NCBI GenBank assembly: GCA_944382845.1
Contig: CALWNN010000024.1
Location: forward strand, 1-36,411
Direction of reading: 5' to 3'
Origin: an uncultured Clostridia bacterium
GTDB taxonomy: Bacteria > Bacillota > Clostridia > Oscillospirales > Ruminococcaceae
Length of the DNA stretch: 36,411 bases
Part shown: one piece after another, positions 21,619 through 30,192 of the stretch
How positions within the stretch are numbered: position 1 is the stretch's first letter
Layout: each line of letters begins with the position of its first letter
The notes under the pieces: model-generated
What the model saw: only the letters and a program-made list of their open reading frames with translations
Told to the model about the DNA's origin: nothing
Databases searched by the model: none
Position numbers and translations under genes: made by a program

Positions 21619-22959
21619 TTAAAGTCCTGCACGCTTTCTTAAATAATTTCTTATGAATTTTCCGCTTTCGGAAAGCTGGCTTTCTCCTGCTTTAAGAGAA
21701 GAAAGACTTGCCGATGTTTTCAATGCGGAGGCCGTTTCGTCCTTGTTGCACAGCGACCAGTTGAAGTATCCTATGCTTAGTTCATCAAGAAGCCGGAGCC
21801 AGTTTGTGGATTCTGCGGTGTTAAAGCCGCCGTTTCCGCTTGCGTCACAGGTTCCGAATTCTGTAACAAGAACAGGGAGTCCGCTTGACACACAGTTCTG
21901 AAGTCTTTCTCTTAACCAATCTGTATGTGTGTTTGCGTAAAAGTGAAGAGCGTATACTGTGTTCTTATCGCTTAAAGTGTTTCCCACAACGTCGTGGATA
22001 TCCTGACTCCATGTGGCAGTACCGCAGACTATGATAGCGTCGCTGTCGTACTTTCTTATTTCCTTTGTTACCTCTTCGCAGTAAGGCTTTATTGTTCCCG
22101 ACCAGTTAACTCCGCCGTTAGGTTCGTTGCAAAGCTCATAAATTATATTGGGTGAGTCGCCGTACTCTTTTGCTATCTTTGCAAAAAACTCCTTGGCGTC
22201 CTTCGTGTGAGTTGACGGGTCTCCCGGATTTAAAACGTGCCAGTCAACAATAACGTATATTCCCAGGTCAATAGCGTAATCAATACCGTCCGTTACAATC
22301 TTGTAGTTTCTGTCCTTGTCGGCAAGGTAACATGACTCGCCTCCGCCCCAGCTTTCTTCAATGTACATTGCAAGTCTTACGGCATTGCAACCCCAGTCGT
22401 CCCGCAACACTCTGAAATTTTCTTTCGTTACAGCATCGGGAAACCAGCCGACGCCGTGAGTAGACATTCCTCTTAACTGAAAGACTTGACCGTTTTTGTC
22501 AACAATATTCGCTCCCTTGACAGAAAGCTGACCGTGCTTTGAAACGGGAGTATTTCCCGTTGACGGCTTGTTGTTTTCAACCTTTTTAGTGGTCGTTTCA
22601 GTCTTTTTCGGAACCGTTGCCGTGGTTGTTGTCGTCACCGGCTTTTTTGTAGAAGTCACAGGGGCTGTCGTAACGGTCGTAACTGTTGTAACGGTTGAAA
22701 CAGCAGTGGAAGAAACTGTTGCCGTAGCAGTTGAGGTCGTGCTTGTATCTTTATTTTTTGTGGTAACGGTAGAGGTCTGCGCCGTGTCGCTTTGCAAAAC
22801 CTCCTGAGGAGAGGTCGTTGTCGTAGAGGCAGCCGTGGAAACAGCCGCCGGCTCGTTTTCCTTTGTAGTAATTTTTCCGTCCGATTTAGGAACAAGTATC
22901 ATAATCGCCGCCGCAATGACAAGCATTGCAAAAGCCGTTATTCTTTTATTTCCGGGCAT
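21619..22959 (-). CDS. Secreted or anchored GH5 endoglucanase with Thr-rich linker
   Basis: A 446-residue protein that should cut beta-1,4-glucan outside the cell. Residues 6-24 form one hydrophobic segment, a signal peptide or membrane anchor. Residues 40-135 are a low-complexity Thr/Val/Ser linker. The GH5 barrel spans about 143-440, with LRGMSTHGVGWF, the acid/base glutamate E279 in CNEPNGG and the nucleophile E367 in VTEFGTCD. There is no dockerin or carbohydrate-binding module, so it is not a cellulosome subunit of the usual kind. The ATG at 22959 has CAAGGAG upstream. Similar simple cellulases occur in Ruminococcus. Confidence 0.93.
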   Translation of the reverse strand: MPGNKRITAFAMLVIAAAIMILVPKSDGKITTKENEPAAVSTAASTTTTSPQEVLQSDTAQTSTVTTKNKDTSTTSTATATVSSTAVSTVTTVTTVTTAPVTSTKKPVTTTTTATVPKKTETTTKKVENNKPSTGNTPVSKHGQLSVKGANIVDKNGQVFQLRGMSTHGVGWFPDAVTKENFRVLRDDWGCNAVRLAMYIEESWGGGESCYLADKDRNYKIVTDGIDYAIDLGIYVIVDWHVLNPGDPSTHTKDAKEFFAKIAKEYGDSPNIIYELCNEPNGGVNWSGTIKPYCEEVTKEIRKYDSDAIIVCGTATWSQDIHDVVGNTLSDKNTVYALHFYANTHTDWLRERLQNCVSSGLPVLVTEFGTCDASGNGGFNTAESTNWLRLLDELSIGYFNWSLCNKDETASALKTSASLSSLKAGESQLSESGKFIRNYLRKRAGL

Positions 22960-23152
22960 ATCATCAACTCCTTGCTGTATACATTTTATTGTAACATAAA
23001 AAAACACTTTAGTAAAGACGGAGATGACCGAATTTTAAAATATTTTTTGTCTTAAAAGCAATAAATTTTCTCTTTACCCCCTTTTAATTTTATAAAAAAT
23101 GTTGTATAATGTAACTGACTGATTAAATTTATCCTCAAATCAAGGAAGGAAG

Positions 23153-23860
23153 ATGACAGCTATGAAAAATATTGTCGGCGTAAAGATCTATAACCGTCCC
23201 TTTAACCTTTCAACAGACGAGACCGAGGGCTATATACGCAAGATCGCAGGAGTAGTTGACGCAAAGGTGAGAAGCATTATTTCCTCCTCTCCAAGCACCA
23301 ACATTATTGACGCTGCTATTCTGGCGGCTCTCGAAGCGGTTGACGAAAAGCAGAAAGCCGCTGAAACCATTAACAATCTCCGTTCCCAGATAAAGGACTA
23401 TGTTGACGACGCTGGAGAAGCAAGACTCAAATGCGATGAAGCGCAGAAGGAACTGAGAGAATTAAAGGCAAAATGCGCCGAGCTTGAAAAAGAAGTTGAA
23501 ATAAGAAGAATGTTTAACAAAAAGCTTGAAACGGAAGCCGCCGTTGCCGCACAGAAAGCAAAGGACGCAGAGGAAAAGGCAAAAGCTGCCGCCGCCGCTG
23601 CTGCCGCCGCAGAGGTTGAAAGAAAAAAGGCAGCCGAGGAAAAGGCTAAGGCTGACGCTGCCAAAAAGGCGGAAGCTGAAATGAAAAAAGAGGCTGAGGA
23701 AAGGCGAAAGGCTGAAACTGCGGCTAAGGCTGCAAAAGCCATGGAGGAAGCAAAGGCTGCGGCTAAGGCAAAGGCTGCGGCAAGCACGCAAAAGACTTCT
23801 TCAAGTTCTATTCCTCCCGTTTCCCCAATTTATCCGGATAAAAAGACAGGACTTTACTGA
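23153..23860 (+). CDS. zapA: ZapA-like cell division protein with long Ala/Lys/Glu coiled coil
   Basis: A 235-residue protein. Residues 5-95 match ZapA: VGVKIYNRPFNLSTDETEGYIRKIA, read in parts, then a helix through AALEAVDEKQKAAE. ZapA bundles FtsZ filaments at midcell. Unlike ordinary ZapA of about 90-130 residues, this one continues as a charged coiled coil (95-210) rich in AAAAAAE and KAKAAA runs, ending in a short SSSIPPVSPIYP tail. The start at 23153 has AAGGAAGGAAG upstream, and a second ATG lies at 23162. A -10 TATAAT at 23105-23110 precedes it. It leads the U32-dut operon, with 3 bases to the next gene. Confidence 0.85.
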   Translation: MTAMKNIVGVKIYNRPFNLSTDETEGYIRKIAGVVDAKVRSIISSSPSTNIIDAAILAALEAVDEKQKAAETINNLRSQIKDYVDDAGEARLKCDEAQKELRELKAKCAELEKEVEIRRMFNKKLETEAAVAAQKAKDAEEKAKAAAAAAAAAEVERKKAAEEKAKADAAKKAEAEMKKEAEERRKAETAAKAAKAMEEAKAAAKAKAAASTQKTSSSSIPPVSPIYPDKKTGLY

Positions 23861-23863
23861 GTT

Positions 23864-25921
23864 ATGAACAAAGTAAAGCATAAAGCTGAGATACTTTCTC
23901 CCTGCGGAAGCTTTGAATCCCTTATCGCCGCACTGAGAACAGGTTGTGACGCCGTTTATGTGGGAGGCAAAAGCCTTTCTGCAAGACAGGGAGCGGACAA
24001 TTTCTCACAGGAGGAAATCATCGGGGGAGCTAAGCTCTGCCACAGGTACGGAGTTAAGATCTATCAGGCGATAAACACTGTTTTTACCGACGGCGAGACT
24101 GAACTTGTTGTGCGGGAGCTTGAAAACGCCTGTAAAGCGGGAATTGACGGGATAATCGTTCAGGATCTCGGAGTATTTGAGATAGCAAGAAGGCTTTGTC
24201 CGACGCTTCCTCTTCACGCCTCCACACAAATGGCGATACATTCTCCTATGGGAGTTGATTTTGCAAAAGAAATAGGCGCAGTGCGTGCTGTCGCCGCAAG
24301 GGAACTTTCAAGGGAAGAAATATCAGAGCTTTGCAAATGCGGACTTGAAATAGAGGCTTTTGTTCACGGTGCGCTTTGTATGTGCCTTTCCGGACAGTGC
24401 TATATGTCTGCAATGATAGGCTCAAGAAGCGCAAACCGAGGACGATGCGCACAGGCGTGCAGGCTTCCGTTTTCAAACGGTATACCTGTTGAAAAAGGCG
24501 GAAGGGATTATGCGCTTTCCCTTAAAGATCTGAGCCTTGTGCCATATCTTAAAGAACTTGAAGAGATAGGGGTGGCTTCGCTGAAAATCGAGGGAAGAAT
24601 GAAACGTCCCGAGTATGTTGCCGCCGCTACCGACGCATGCAGAAGGTCTATTGAGGGAGAGGACTATGACGTAAAAACGCTTGAAGGGGTGTTCTCACGG
24701 AGCGGTTTTACAGACGGATATTACACCGCAAAACGGCGGGATATGTTCGGAACAAGGCGAAAAGAGGACGTAATTGGCGCAAAGGAGCTTTTAAAGCCTT
24801 TGGCTCAGCTTTACCGCAAGGAAAGAAAAATGGCAGGGGTGAGCTTTTTTGTTGAAATAAAAAGAGGGAAAGAGATTTCTCTTGAAATAACCGACGGAGA
24901 AAATTCCGCAGTGGTTTCGGGAGGTATTCCACAGGAAGCCATAAGCCGTGAAACAGACCTTGAAGCCTGCGCAAAACAGCTTTCAAAGCTTGGGGATACG
25001 ATTTACGAGTTTGAAGAGGTGCGTGGAGATATTGAGCCGGGACTTTCCGTTTCCGCAGGGGACTTAAACGACCTGAGAAGAAAAGCTGTCGCAAGGCTTG
25101 ACAGCCTGAGAGAACAGGCAAACACCGGAACTATTCCCTTTGACAGGTCTGCTCTTCCTGCGACAGGACAGTCACGGCGGTGGACCGATAAAAAGGAATT
25201 TGTTTTGAAGGTTGCCAAAGCAAGCCGGCTCAGAATGATAGATTTTCACAAGATAAAGATGGCTGTTGTTCCGATTGAAGAAATCGGTTTTTGTCATGGT
25301 TTTGACATGGAAAAAACAGCAGTAAGCCTTCCGAGGTTCATAACAGATGAAAAAGCTCTTGAGGATGAGCTTGAAGAGGCTGTAAAAAACGGAGTGAACA
25401 AGGTTTTTGCTTCAAATTACGCACATATTATGACAGCTAAAAAAATGGGGCTTGAATTTTACTGCGACCACACCTTGAATGTGACTAATTCTTATGCTGT
25501 AAAGGTTCTTGAGGATATGGGCGCTAAAGGGATAACTTGTTCGGCTGAACTTAAATTTTCACAGATAAACTCGCTGAATTCAGATGTGCCCGTCGGGATA
25601 ACAGGCTACGGACGTCTGCCCTTGATGATAACGAGAAACTGTCCTATCGGCGACTGTTCAAGATGCAAAGGAGAAATTGTTGACAGAACAAAGAGGGCTT
25701 TTCCTGTAAAATGCAGTAAAAAGAGAGGGTATACCGAAGTGCTTAACTCTGATATCCTGTATACGGCAGATAAGCTTCATGAAGTAAACTGCGACTATGT
25801 GATACTTGATTTTTATGATGAAGATCCCGAACAAGTAAAGGAAATCTTAGAAAAGTATATTTCAGGCTCGCCCTTTGAAAAGCCTTTTACAAGAGGACTT
25901 TATTTCAGGGGAATAATATGA
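23864..25921 (+). CDS. U32 family peptidase (collagenase-like, DUF3656 type)
   Basis: A 685-residue U32 protein. The N-terminal barrel has LSPCGSFESLIAALRTGCDAVYVGG, read in parts, and the signature EAFVHGALCMCLSGQCYMS at about 167-185 with GRCAQACRLPF. This clustered cysteine pattern fits the family that includes RlhA and TrhP, which hydroxylate 23S rRNA or tRNA and may carry an iron-sulphur centre. The middle and C-terminal parts fit the DUF3656-containing long form. A second cysteine group, NCPIGDCSRCKGE, lies near residue 595. An RNA-modifying role is as likely as proteolysis. The start lies just past the zapA stop. Confidence 0.88.
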   Translation: MNKVKHKAEILSPCGSFESLIAALRTGCDAVYVGGKSLSARQGADNFSQEEIIGGAKLCHRYGVKIYQAINTVFTDGETELVVRELENACKAGIDGIIVQDLGVFEIARRLCPTLPLHASTQMAIHSPMGVDFAKEIGAVRAVAARELSREEISELCKCGLEIEAFVHGALCMCLSGQCYMSAMIGSRSANRGRCAQACRLPFSNGIPVEKGGRDYALSLKDLSLVPYLKELEEIGVASLKIEGRMKRPEYVAAATDACRRSIEGEDYDVKTLEGVFSRSGFTDGYYTAKRRDMFGTRRKEDVIGAKELLKPLAQLYRKERKMAGVSFFVEIKRGKEISLEITDGENSAVVSGGIPQEAISRETDLEACAKQLSKLGDTIYEFEEVRGDIEPGLSVSAGDLNDLRRKAVARLDSLREQANTGTIPFDRSALPATGQSRRWTDKKEFVLKVAKASRLRMIDFHKIKMAVVPIEEIGFCHGFDMEKTAVSLPRFITDEKALEDELEEAVKNGVNKVFASNYAHIMTAKKMGLEFYCDHTLNVTNSYAVKVLEDMGAKGITCSAELKFSQINSLNSDVPVGITGYGRLPLMITRNCPIGDCSRCKGEIVDRTKRAFPVKCSKKRGYTEVLNSDILYTADKLHEVNCDYVILDFYDEDPEQVKEILEKYISGSPFEKPFTRGLYFRGII

Positions 25922-25955
25922 AGATTTTCAGGCGGAATTTTGAAAGGAATTAAAA

Positions 25956-26426
25956 ATGCAAGGTATTCTTAAATTCAAAAAATTGAAAAGCAATGCGGTC
26001 ATTCCGCAAAGAGGAACTGAAAAGAGCGCAGGACTTGACTTGTGCGCTTGTATAGAAGCTCCCGCAGAAATCCGTCCGGGAGAGATAGTAAGGATTCCAA
26101 CGGGACTTTCCGCTGAATATTCGGGAGAGCAGGAAGTGGCGCTTTTGATTTACGCAAGGTCCTCCCTTGCTTCAAAATTCGGCATAACCCTCGCAAATTC
26201 CGTTGGAGTGGTGGATTCCGACTACAGAGGGGAAATAATTATCCCTGTTATAAATCTGGGGCGGAAGGCTTATGAAATTTCTCCCGGCGAAAGAATTGCC
26301 CAGCTTGTTGTAACGCCTGTGCTGATGCCTGAGGTTGTTGAGACTGAGGAACTTTCGCAGACAGAAAGAGGAGAGGGCGGATTCGGCTCCACAAACAAGA
26401 AAAACAACGCAAGCAAAATTCAGTAA
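25956..26426 (+). CDS. dut: dUTP diphosphatase
   Basis: A trimeric-type dUTPase of 156 residues that hydrolyses dUTP to dUMP and pyrophosphate, supplying thymidylate synthesis and keeping uracil out of DNA. Motifs are complete: SAGLDLCA (24-31), YARSSLA (66-72), NSVGVVDSDYRGEI (81-94, catalytic D87), GERIAQLVV (111-119) and the C-terminal RGEGGFGST (138-146). The ATG has AAAGGAATTAAAA upstream. It lies 34 bases after the U32 gene, in the same apparent operon. Confidence 0.95.
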   Translation: MQGILKFKKLKSNAVIPQRGTEKSAGLDLCACIEAPAEIRPGEIVRIPTGLSAEYSGEQEVALLIYARSSLASKFGITLANSVGVVDSDYRGEIIIPVINLGRKAYEISPGERIAQLVVTPVLMPEVVETEELSQTERGEGGFGSTNKKNNASKIQ

Positions 26427-26442
26427 AAAGAAAGGACAAAAC

Positions 26443-27582
26443 ATGATAATCTATAATGCAGAGATCTATACAATGAATGACGACCGTGAAATCATTAACG
26501 GATATGTTGAAATTGAAAACGGAAAAATAAAGGCAGTAAGCCGGGGGAACCCTGAAAAAACGGGAGAAACCGACATTGACGCCGAGGGTAAGATGATTTT
26601 TCCGGGATTTATCGACCTTCATACCCACATGGGACTTATGAGTTCGGGAGTCGGAACGGAGGGAGAGGATTTTAACGAGGATTCGGAGCCTGTTACTCCT
26701 CATCTCAGGGTAATTGACGCGATAAATCCCATAGATATAACATTTGAGGACGCAAGACGTTCGGGAGTGACTACTGTCGCAGTGGCTCCGGGCTCCACAA
26801 ACCCTGTTGCGGGGTCGATATGCGCCATCAAAACTGTTGGGATAAGAGCCGACAAAATGCTTATCCGTGATATAGGGATAAAATTTGCCCTTGGGGAAAA
26901 CCCGAAAATGACCTATCTTAACAAGGACGAGACTCCGGCGACAAGAATGGCGACTGCCGCTCTTATAAGAGAGATACTTGCAAAAGCTCAGCGTTATCAG
27001 TCCGACCTTGTAAAAGCCGTAGATCCTGAGATAGATCCGCCTGACTACGACATAAAGCTCGAAAGTCTTATTCCTCTTCTTGAGGGAAAGATAAAAGCAC
27101 ATTTTCACTGTCACAGAGCAGACGATATTTTTACGGCTTTAAGGATATCCAAGGAGTTCAACATTTCTCCGGTGCTTGTTCACTGCACAGAGGGGCATCT
27201 TGTAGCAGAGGAATTATCAGGCTGTGAAGCTGTGATAGGACCGATAATTTCAGACAGGTGCAAACCGGAGCTTGCAAACATTTCAATTGAAAATGCAAAG
27301 ATACTAAGGGAAAATGGCTGTATGACGGCGGTGTGCACCGATCACGGAGAGATCCCGATACAGTATCTCCCCTTAAGCGCAGGGCTTACTATGAGAGGCG
27401 GAGCGACCCATTATGAGGCTCTTGAAAGCATAACCTGCATACCTGCAAAGATAGGTAATATTTACGATCGTGTGGGAAGTATCGAGGAAGGAAAGGACGC
27501 AGATATCTGTATGTTTTCATGCGACCCGTTTGAGATTCTCTCACAGCCTGAGCTTGTTATGATTGACGGGAAAATAGTTTGA
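26443..27582 (+). CDS. Amidohydrolase (imidazolonepropionase-like)
   Basis: A 379-residue amidohydrolase starting at the ATG at 26443 (AAAGGACAAAAC upstream). An extended frame overlaps dut and has no such site. Metal ligands are visible: FIDLHTHMG (57-64, H60 and H62), KAHFHCHRADD (218-228), VLVHCTEGH (244-252) and CTDHGE (298-303, D300). The TIM barrel is flanked by the beta-sandwich halves, ending in IEEGKDADICMFSCDPF. It should hydrolyse a cyclic amide, amidine or similar bond. No histidine or pyrimidine pathway gene is next to it, so the substrate is open. It lies 16 bases after dut. Confidence 0.88.
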   Translation: MIIYNAEIYTMNDDREIINGYVEIENGKIKAVSRGNPEKTGETDIDAEGKMIFPGFIDLHTHMGLMSSGVGTEGEDFNEDSEPVTPHLRVIDAINPIDITFEDARRSGVTTVAVAPGSTNPVAGSICAIKTVGIRADKMLIRDIGIKFALGENPKMTYLNKDETPATRMATAALIREILAKAQRYQSDLVKAVDPEIDPPDYDIKLESLIPLLEGKIKAHFHCHRADDIFTALRISKEFNISPVLVHCTEGHLVAEELSGCEAVIGPIISDRCKPELANISIENAKILRENGCMTAVCTDHGEIPIQYLPLSAGLTMRGGATHYEALESITCIPAKIGNIYDRVGSIEEGKDADICMFSCDPFEILSQPELVMIDGKIV

Positions 27583-27598
27583 GAAGGGGTTGGCTTAT

Positions 27599-28450
27599 AT
27601 GGGAAGTATTCGTGAAATTCAGGTTTTACAGGTAGAAGAGGCTGTAAGAGATCTTTGTATAAAGGCAAATCTTGTTTTGCCTTCAGATCTTGAGGAGTGC
27701 GTCAGATGCTCAAGGGAGAAAGAGTCGTCGCCTGTAGGAAAAAACGTGTTTGATGATCTTATTGAAAATATCAGAGTTGCAAAGGAAGAAAACATCCCTG
27801 TCTGTCAGGATACGGGAATGGCGGTTGTATTTCTTGATATCGGACAGGACGTTCACTTTGTGGGAGGCGGACTTTTTGAAGGGATAAACAAGGGAGTTGC
27901 CAGAGGGTATGTTGAAGGAAAACTCAGATGTTCAATTGTTTCCGATCCTCTTGAGCGTGTGAATACAGGCGACAATACCCCTGCCGTAATCCATACAAGG
28001 ATAGTTGACGGGGATAAGGTAAGGATATCCGTTTGCCCAAAGGGTTTCGGAAGCGAAAATATGTCGGCTCTTAAAATGATGACTCCGTCGGTAACAAGGG
28101 AGGAGATAATCGACTGGATAGTGGGAGTTATAAGTCGTGCAGGTTCAAACCCATGTCCGCCCATGGTTATCGGAGTAGGGATAGGAGGCGACTTTGAAAA
28201 GTGCGCATATCTTGCCAAAAAAGCTCTTTGCAGACCTGTCAGTCAAAGAAACCCGAAGCCTTTTTATGCTGAAATGGAAGCAGAGCTTTTGGAGAAGATA
28301 AACGCCCTTGGGATCGGTCCTCAGGGATTCGGAGGAACGGTAACCGCCCTTGGAGTAAACATAGAGGAAGCTCCTACTCACATTGCGGGACTTCCTGTTT
28401 CAGTAAATGTAGGTTGTCACGTTACAAGACACGCAGAGGTTGTTTTGTAA
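27599..28450 (+). CDS. Class I fumarase/tartrate dehydratase alpha subunit
   Basis: A 283-residue protein matching the alpha (N-terminal) half of the iron-sulphur fumarases. Cluster cysteines are expected in VCQDTGMAV (near residue 62) and NPCPPMVIGVGIGG (near residue 181), with a further candidate in ECVRCSREKE. The C-terminal ALGIGPQGFGG and APTHIAGLPVSVNVGCH are family hallmarks. It should catalyse reversible hydration of fumarate to malate, but only with the beta subunit of about 185 residues, which is not next to it. The ATG at 27599 has AAGGGG upstream. It closes the zapA-U32-dut operon. Confidence 0.92.
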   Translation: MGSIREIQVLQVEEAVRDLCIKANLVLPSDLEECVRCSREKESSPVGKNVFDDLIENIRVAKEENIPVCQDTGMAVVFLDIGQDVHFVGGGLFEGINKGVARGYVEGKLRCSIVSDPLERVNTGDNTPAVIHTRIVDGDKVRISVCPKGFGSENMSALKMMTPSVTREEIIDWIVGVISRAGSNPCPPMVIGVGIGGDFEKCAYLAKKALCRPVSQRNPKPFYAEMEAELLEKINALGIGPQGFGGTVTALGVNIEEAPTHIAGLPVSVNVGCHVTRHAEVVL

Positions 28451-28475
28451 TTTTAGCGACATTAGTTTTGACGGC

Positions 28476-28610
28476 TCTCCTTTAGTTTATAGAGGAGAGC
28501 GTTTCTCCTTTAGTTTATAGAGGAGAGCGTTTCTCCTTTAGTTTATAGAGGAGAGCGTTTCTCCTTTAGTTTATAGAGGAGAGCGTTTCTCCTTTAGTTT
28601 GTAGAGGAGA
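28476..28610. repeat. Five tandem 28-bp hairpin repeats
   Basis: Copies begin at 28476, 28504, 28532, 28560 and 28588. Each contains TCTCCTTTA and TAGAGGAGA, which pair as a 9-bp stem (one G-U) around a 5-base loop, followed by GCGTT. The fifth copy differs by one base in the loop, so the stem is kept. There are no unique spacers. The array fills the space after the fumarase alpha gene, where the beta gene would be expected. The remaining bases to 28695 show no gene, only a weak CACCG/CGGTG hairpin near 28650. Confidence 0.9.
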
Positions 28611-28695
28611 ACTTTATCAATAAGCGAAAACAAAGTTCGCCGAAGCCACCGCTTCCACAGACGGTGTTTTACCTTCACACTTTTGCATCAAGACA

Positions 28696-28733
28696 ATAAA
28701 AAAACAAGTCCTACCTAAACAGATAAGACTTGT
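28696..28733 (-). terminator. Terminator of the minus-strand HTH/coiled-coil gene
   Basis: On the minus strand, ACAAGTC and GACTTGT pair around a 16-base loop (28704-28733) and are followed by a run of seven T. It lies about 22 bases past the stop codon. Confidence 0.8.
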
Positions 28734-28755
28734 AGTACCCGATACGGAGGCAAAA

Positions 28756-29559
28756 TTACTTTATAACCGCTCTGTACTGCTCGTTTTCTATTTTAAGAGC
28801 AGTGATAGCTTCGTTTAACTCTGCGATCTGAGCCGTAAGCTTTGCAATCTTGGCGTCGTTTTCTTCGATCTGAGCCTTTGCGAAAAGCGCGATCTTCTGG
28901 GCAGCCTTAGCCGCCGGATCGGCAGACTCGATATTTTCGTAGGAAGTCATTTCTTTTTCCTCTCTTTCTTCAACCGCAGCCTCAGCCGCAGCATATTCGT
29001 TTACATCTTCTGCCCGGAGTTTTTCAACAGGTATCTCCTCGGCAGCTTCCGCTTCCTTTGCAAGCTTTAAAAGCTCTTCAAGATCGGCTGTTTCATCTTC
29101 GGCAGAAGTCGATTCATCTTCAACCACTTCAGGCTCGCTTTCAACAACTGTCTTGTCTTTTTCTTCCGTTGGCTGATCAAACTCCTCAGTAAGTATGTTT
29201 GATTCGTGTGCTTCCCCTGTAAGTATGCTGACAGGGGAAGCCTCGGGAGCGTTAATGCTCTGCTTGTAGTTTTCCACAAGCATTCCTCCTGCCGCTTCAG
29301 CGTTTTCAAGCTTCTTTTCAGCCTCAAGCCTCTGAGCCTCCGCTTCTGCTTTGGCAGCCTCTTCCTTTGCAGCAGCTTTCGCTTTGTTCATCGCAAGACT
29401 TTTCTTTGCAAGAAATTCTGCATACCCCGGTATTCTGCGCTCCAGAACGTTGTTTACAGCGCCTACCGACATCGCTACCTCGTCGGCAATGCGCTCAGCA
29501 GTTGAACCTTCTTGGTAAAGCCTTACGATCCTGTCGTTTGTTGATTCTGTTCGTTTCAA
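28756..29559 (-). CDS. HTH protein with acidic linker and C-terminal coiled coil
   Basis: A 267-residue protein of unknown function. Residues 8-45 form a resolvase-like helix-turn-helix (RIVRLYQEGSTAERIADEVA, then SVGAVNNVLERR). A charged alanine-rich helix follows (50-90). Residues 105-205 are very acidic and disordered, with runs such as EEFDQPTEEKDKTVVESEPE. The last 50 residues are a leucine-heptad coiled coil (AKIAKLTAQIAELNEAITAL). DNA binding at one end and self-association at the other suggest a structural or regulatory role. It is a monocistronic gene with its own terminator. Its start has AACTTTTGA before it, without a strong binding site. Confidence 0.7.
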   Translation of the reverse strand: MKRTESTNDRIVRLYQEGSTAERIADEVAMSVGAVNNVLERRIPGYAEFLAKKSLAMNKAKAAAKEEAAKAEAEAQRLEAEKKLENAEAAGGMLVENYKQSINAPEASPVSILTGEAHESNILTEEFDQPTEEKDKTVVESEPEVVEDESTSAEDETADLEELLKLAKEAEAAEEIPVEKLRAEDVNEYAAAEAAVEEREEKEMTSYENIESADPAAKAAQKIALFAKAQIEENDAKIAKLTAQIAELNEAITALKIENEQYRAVIK

Positions 29560-29759
29560 AAGTTCACCACCAATACAATTTTACCGTAATAAATTATATA
29601 AGACCCATACAGCTTTAATGTTTACTTAAGTAGTACAGAATAAATAAAAAATACGGTTTATAATTAGTATTTTACAGCATAAGCACCAATATGTCAACTG
29701 TATTAATCAACAAAATATCAACCTTTTATTTATCAGTTTAAAACAAAGAGTAAAGCCCC

Positions 29760-29788
29760 TTGCAAAAACTTTCCGATAATGTTATAAT
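29760..29788 (+). promoter_or_regulatory. Promoter of the membrane protein-proS operon
   Basis: TTGCAA (29760-29765) and TATAAT (29783-29788) are spaced by 17 bases, 33 bases before the GTG start at 29821. The rest of the AT-rich intergenic space from 29560 shows no further feature. Confidence 0.75.
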
Positions 29789-29820
29789 AATATGTAACTT
29801 TGAATTAAGGAGGAAATGAT

Positions 29821-30192
29821 GTGGACGGCGAAGCAATAAAGACTCTGGTGCAGTTTGTTCTTGCAATGGCGGGGATAATGGGACTTATATGGGTAATTGC
29901 CGCTATCACTCCTTTTCTTGCGAGGAAAATTGACGAACGTCTGAAAAAACCCAGTCCCGAAAGGGTGGAGGATAGCAATGATAAAACAGAGGAAGAATAT
30001 AAGGTAAAAGGTCTTTACGATAAAAGCGAAATGGAAAACTTCGACCCTAACTATAAAATTTACAATACCGATATTTACGGTATCGAAAGCCTGACAAAAA
30101 GGGCTCAGGCTAAAAAGGAAGCAAAATCAGGGATTGAAAATAAGGAATCCGACGGAAATAACGAAAGGAATGTTGATAATGGCAAAGAATAA
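29821..30192 (+). CDS. Small single-pass membrane protein
   Basis: A 123-residue protein with one hydrophobic segment (about residues 8-34, [19 protein letters not shown]), then a basic stretch and a long polar cytoplasmic tail ([18 protein letters not shown]). The start is GTG with a strong AAGGAGGAAATGAT site. It overlaps the proS start by 14 bases, so the two are coupled. No family is recognised. The tail has [14 protein letters not shown], a possible interaction motif. Confidence 0.75.
   Translation: MDGEAIKTLVQFVLAMAGIMGLIWVIAAITPFLARKIDERLKKPSPERVEDSNDKTEEEYKVKGLYDKSEMENFDPNYKIYNTDIYGIESLTKRAQAKKEAKSGIENKESDGNNERNVDNGKE

Noticed and set aside
22568-22895. Frames opposite or beside the GH5 linker
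   Set aside because: They arise from the repetitive Thr-codon linker and have no supporting start sites.
23398-23791. Long minus-strand frames inside zapA
   Set aside because: They are low-complexity antisense shadows of the Ala/Lys/Glu-rich coiled coil.
28476-28610. CRISPR array
   Set aside because: The whole 28-bp unit repeats without unique spacers, and no cas gene is nearby.
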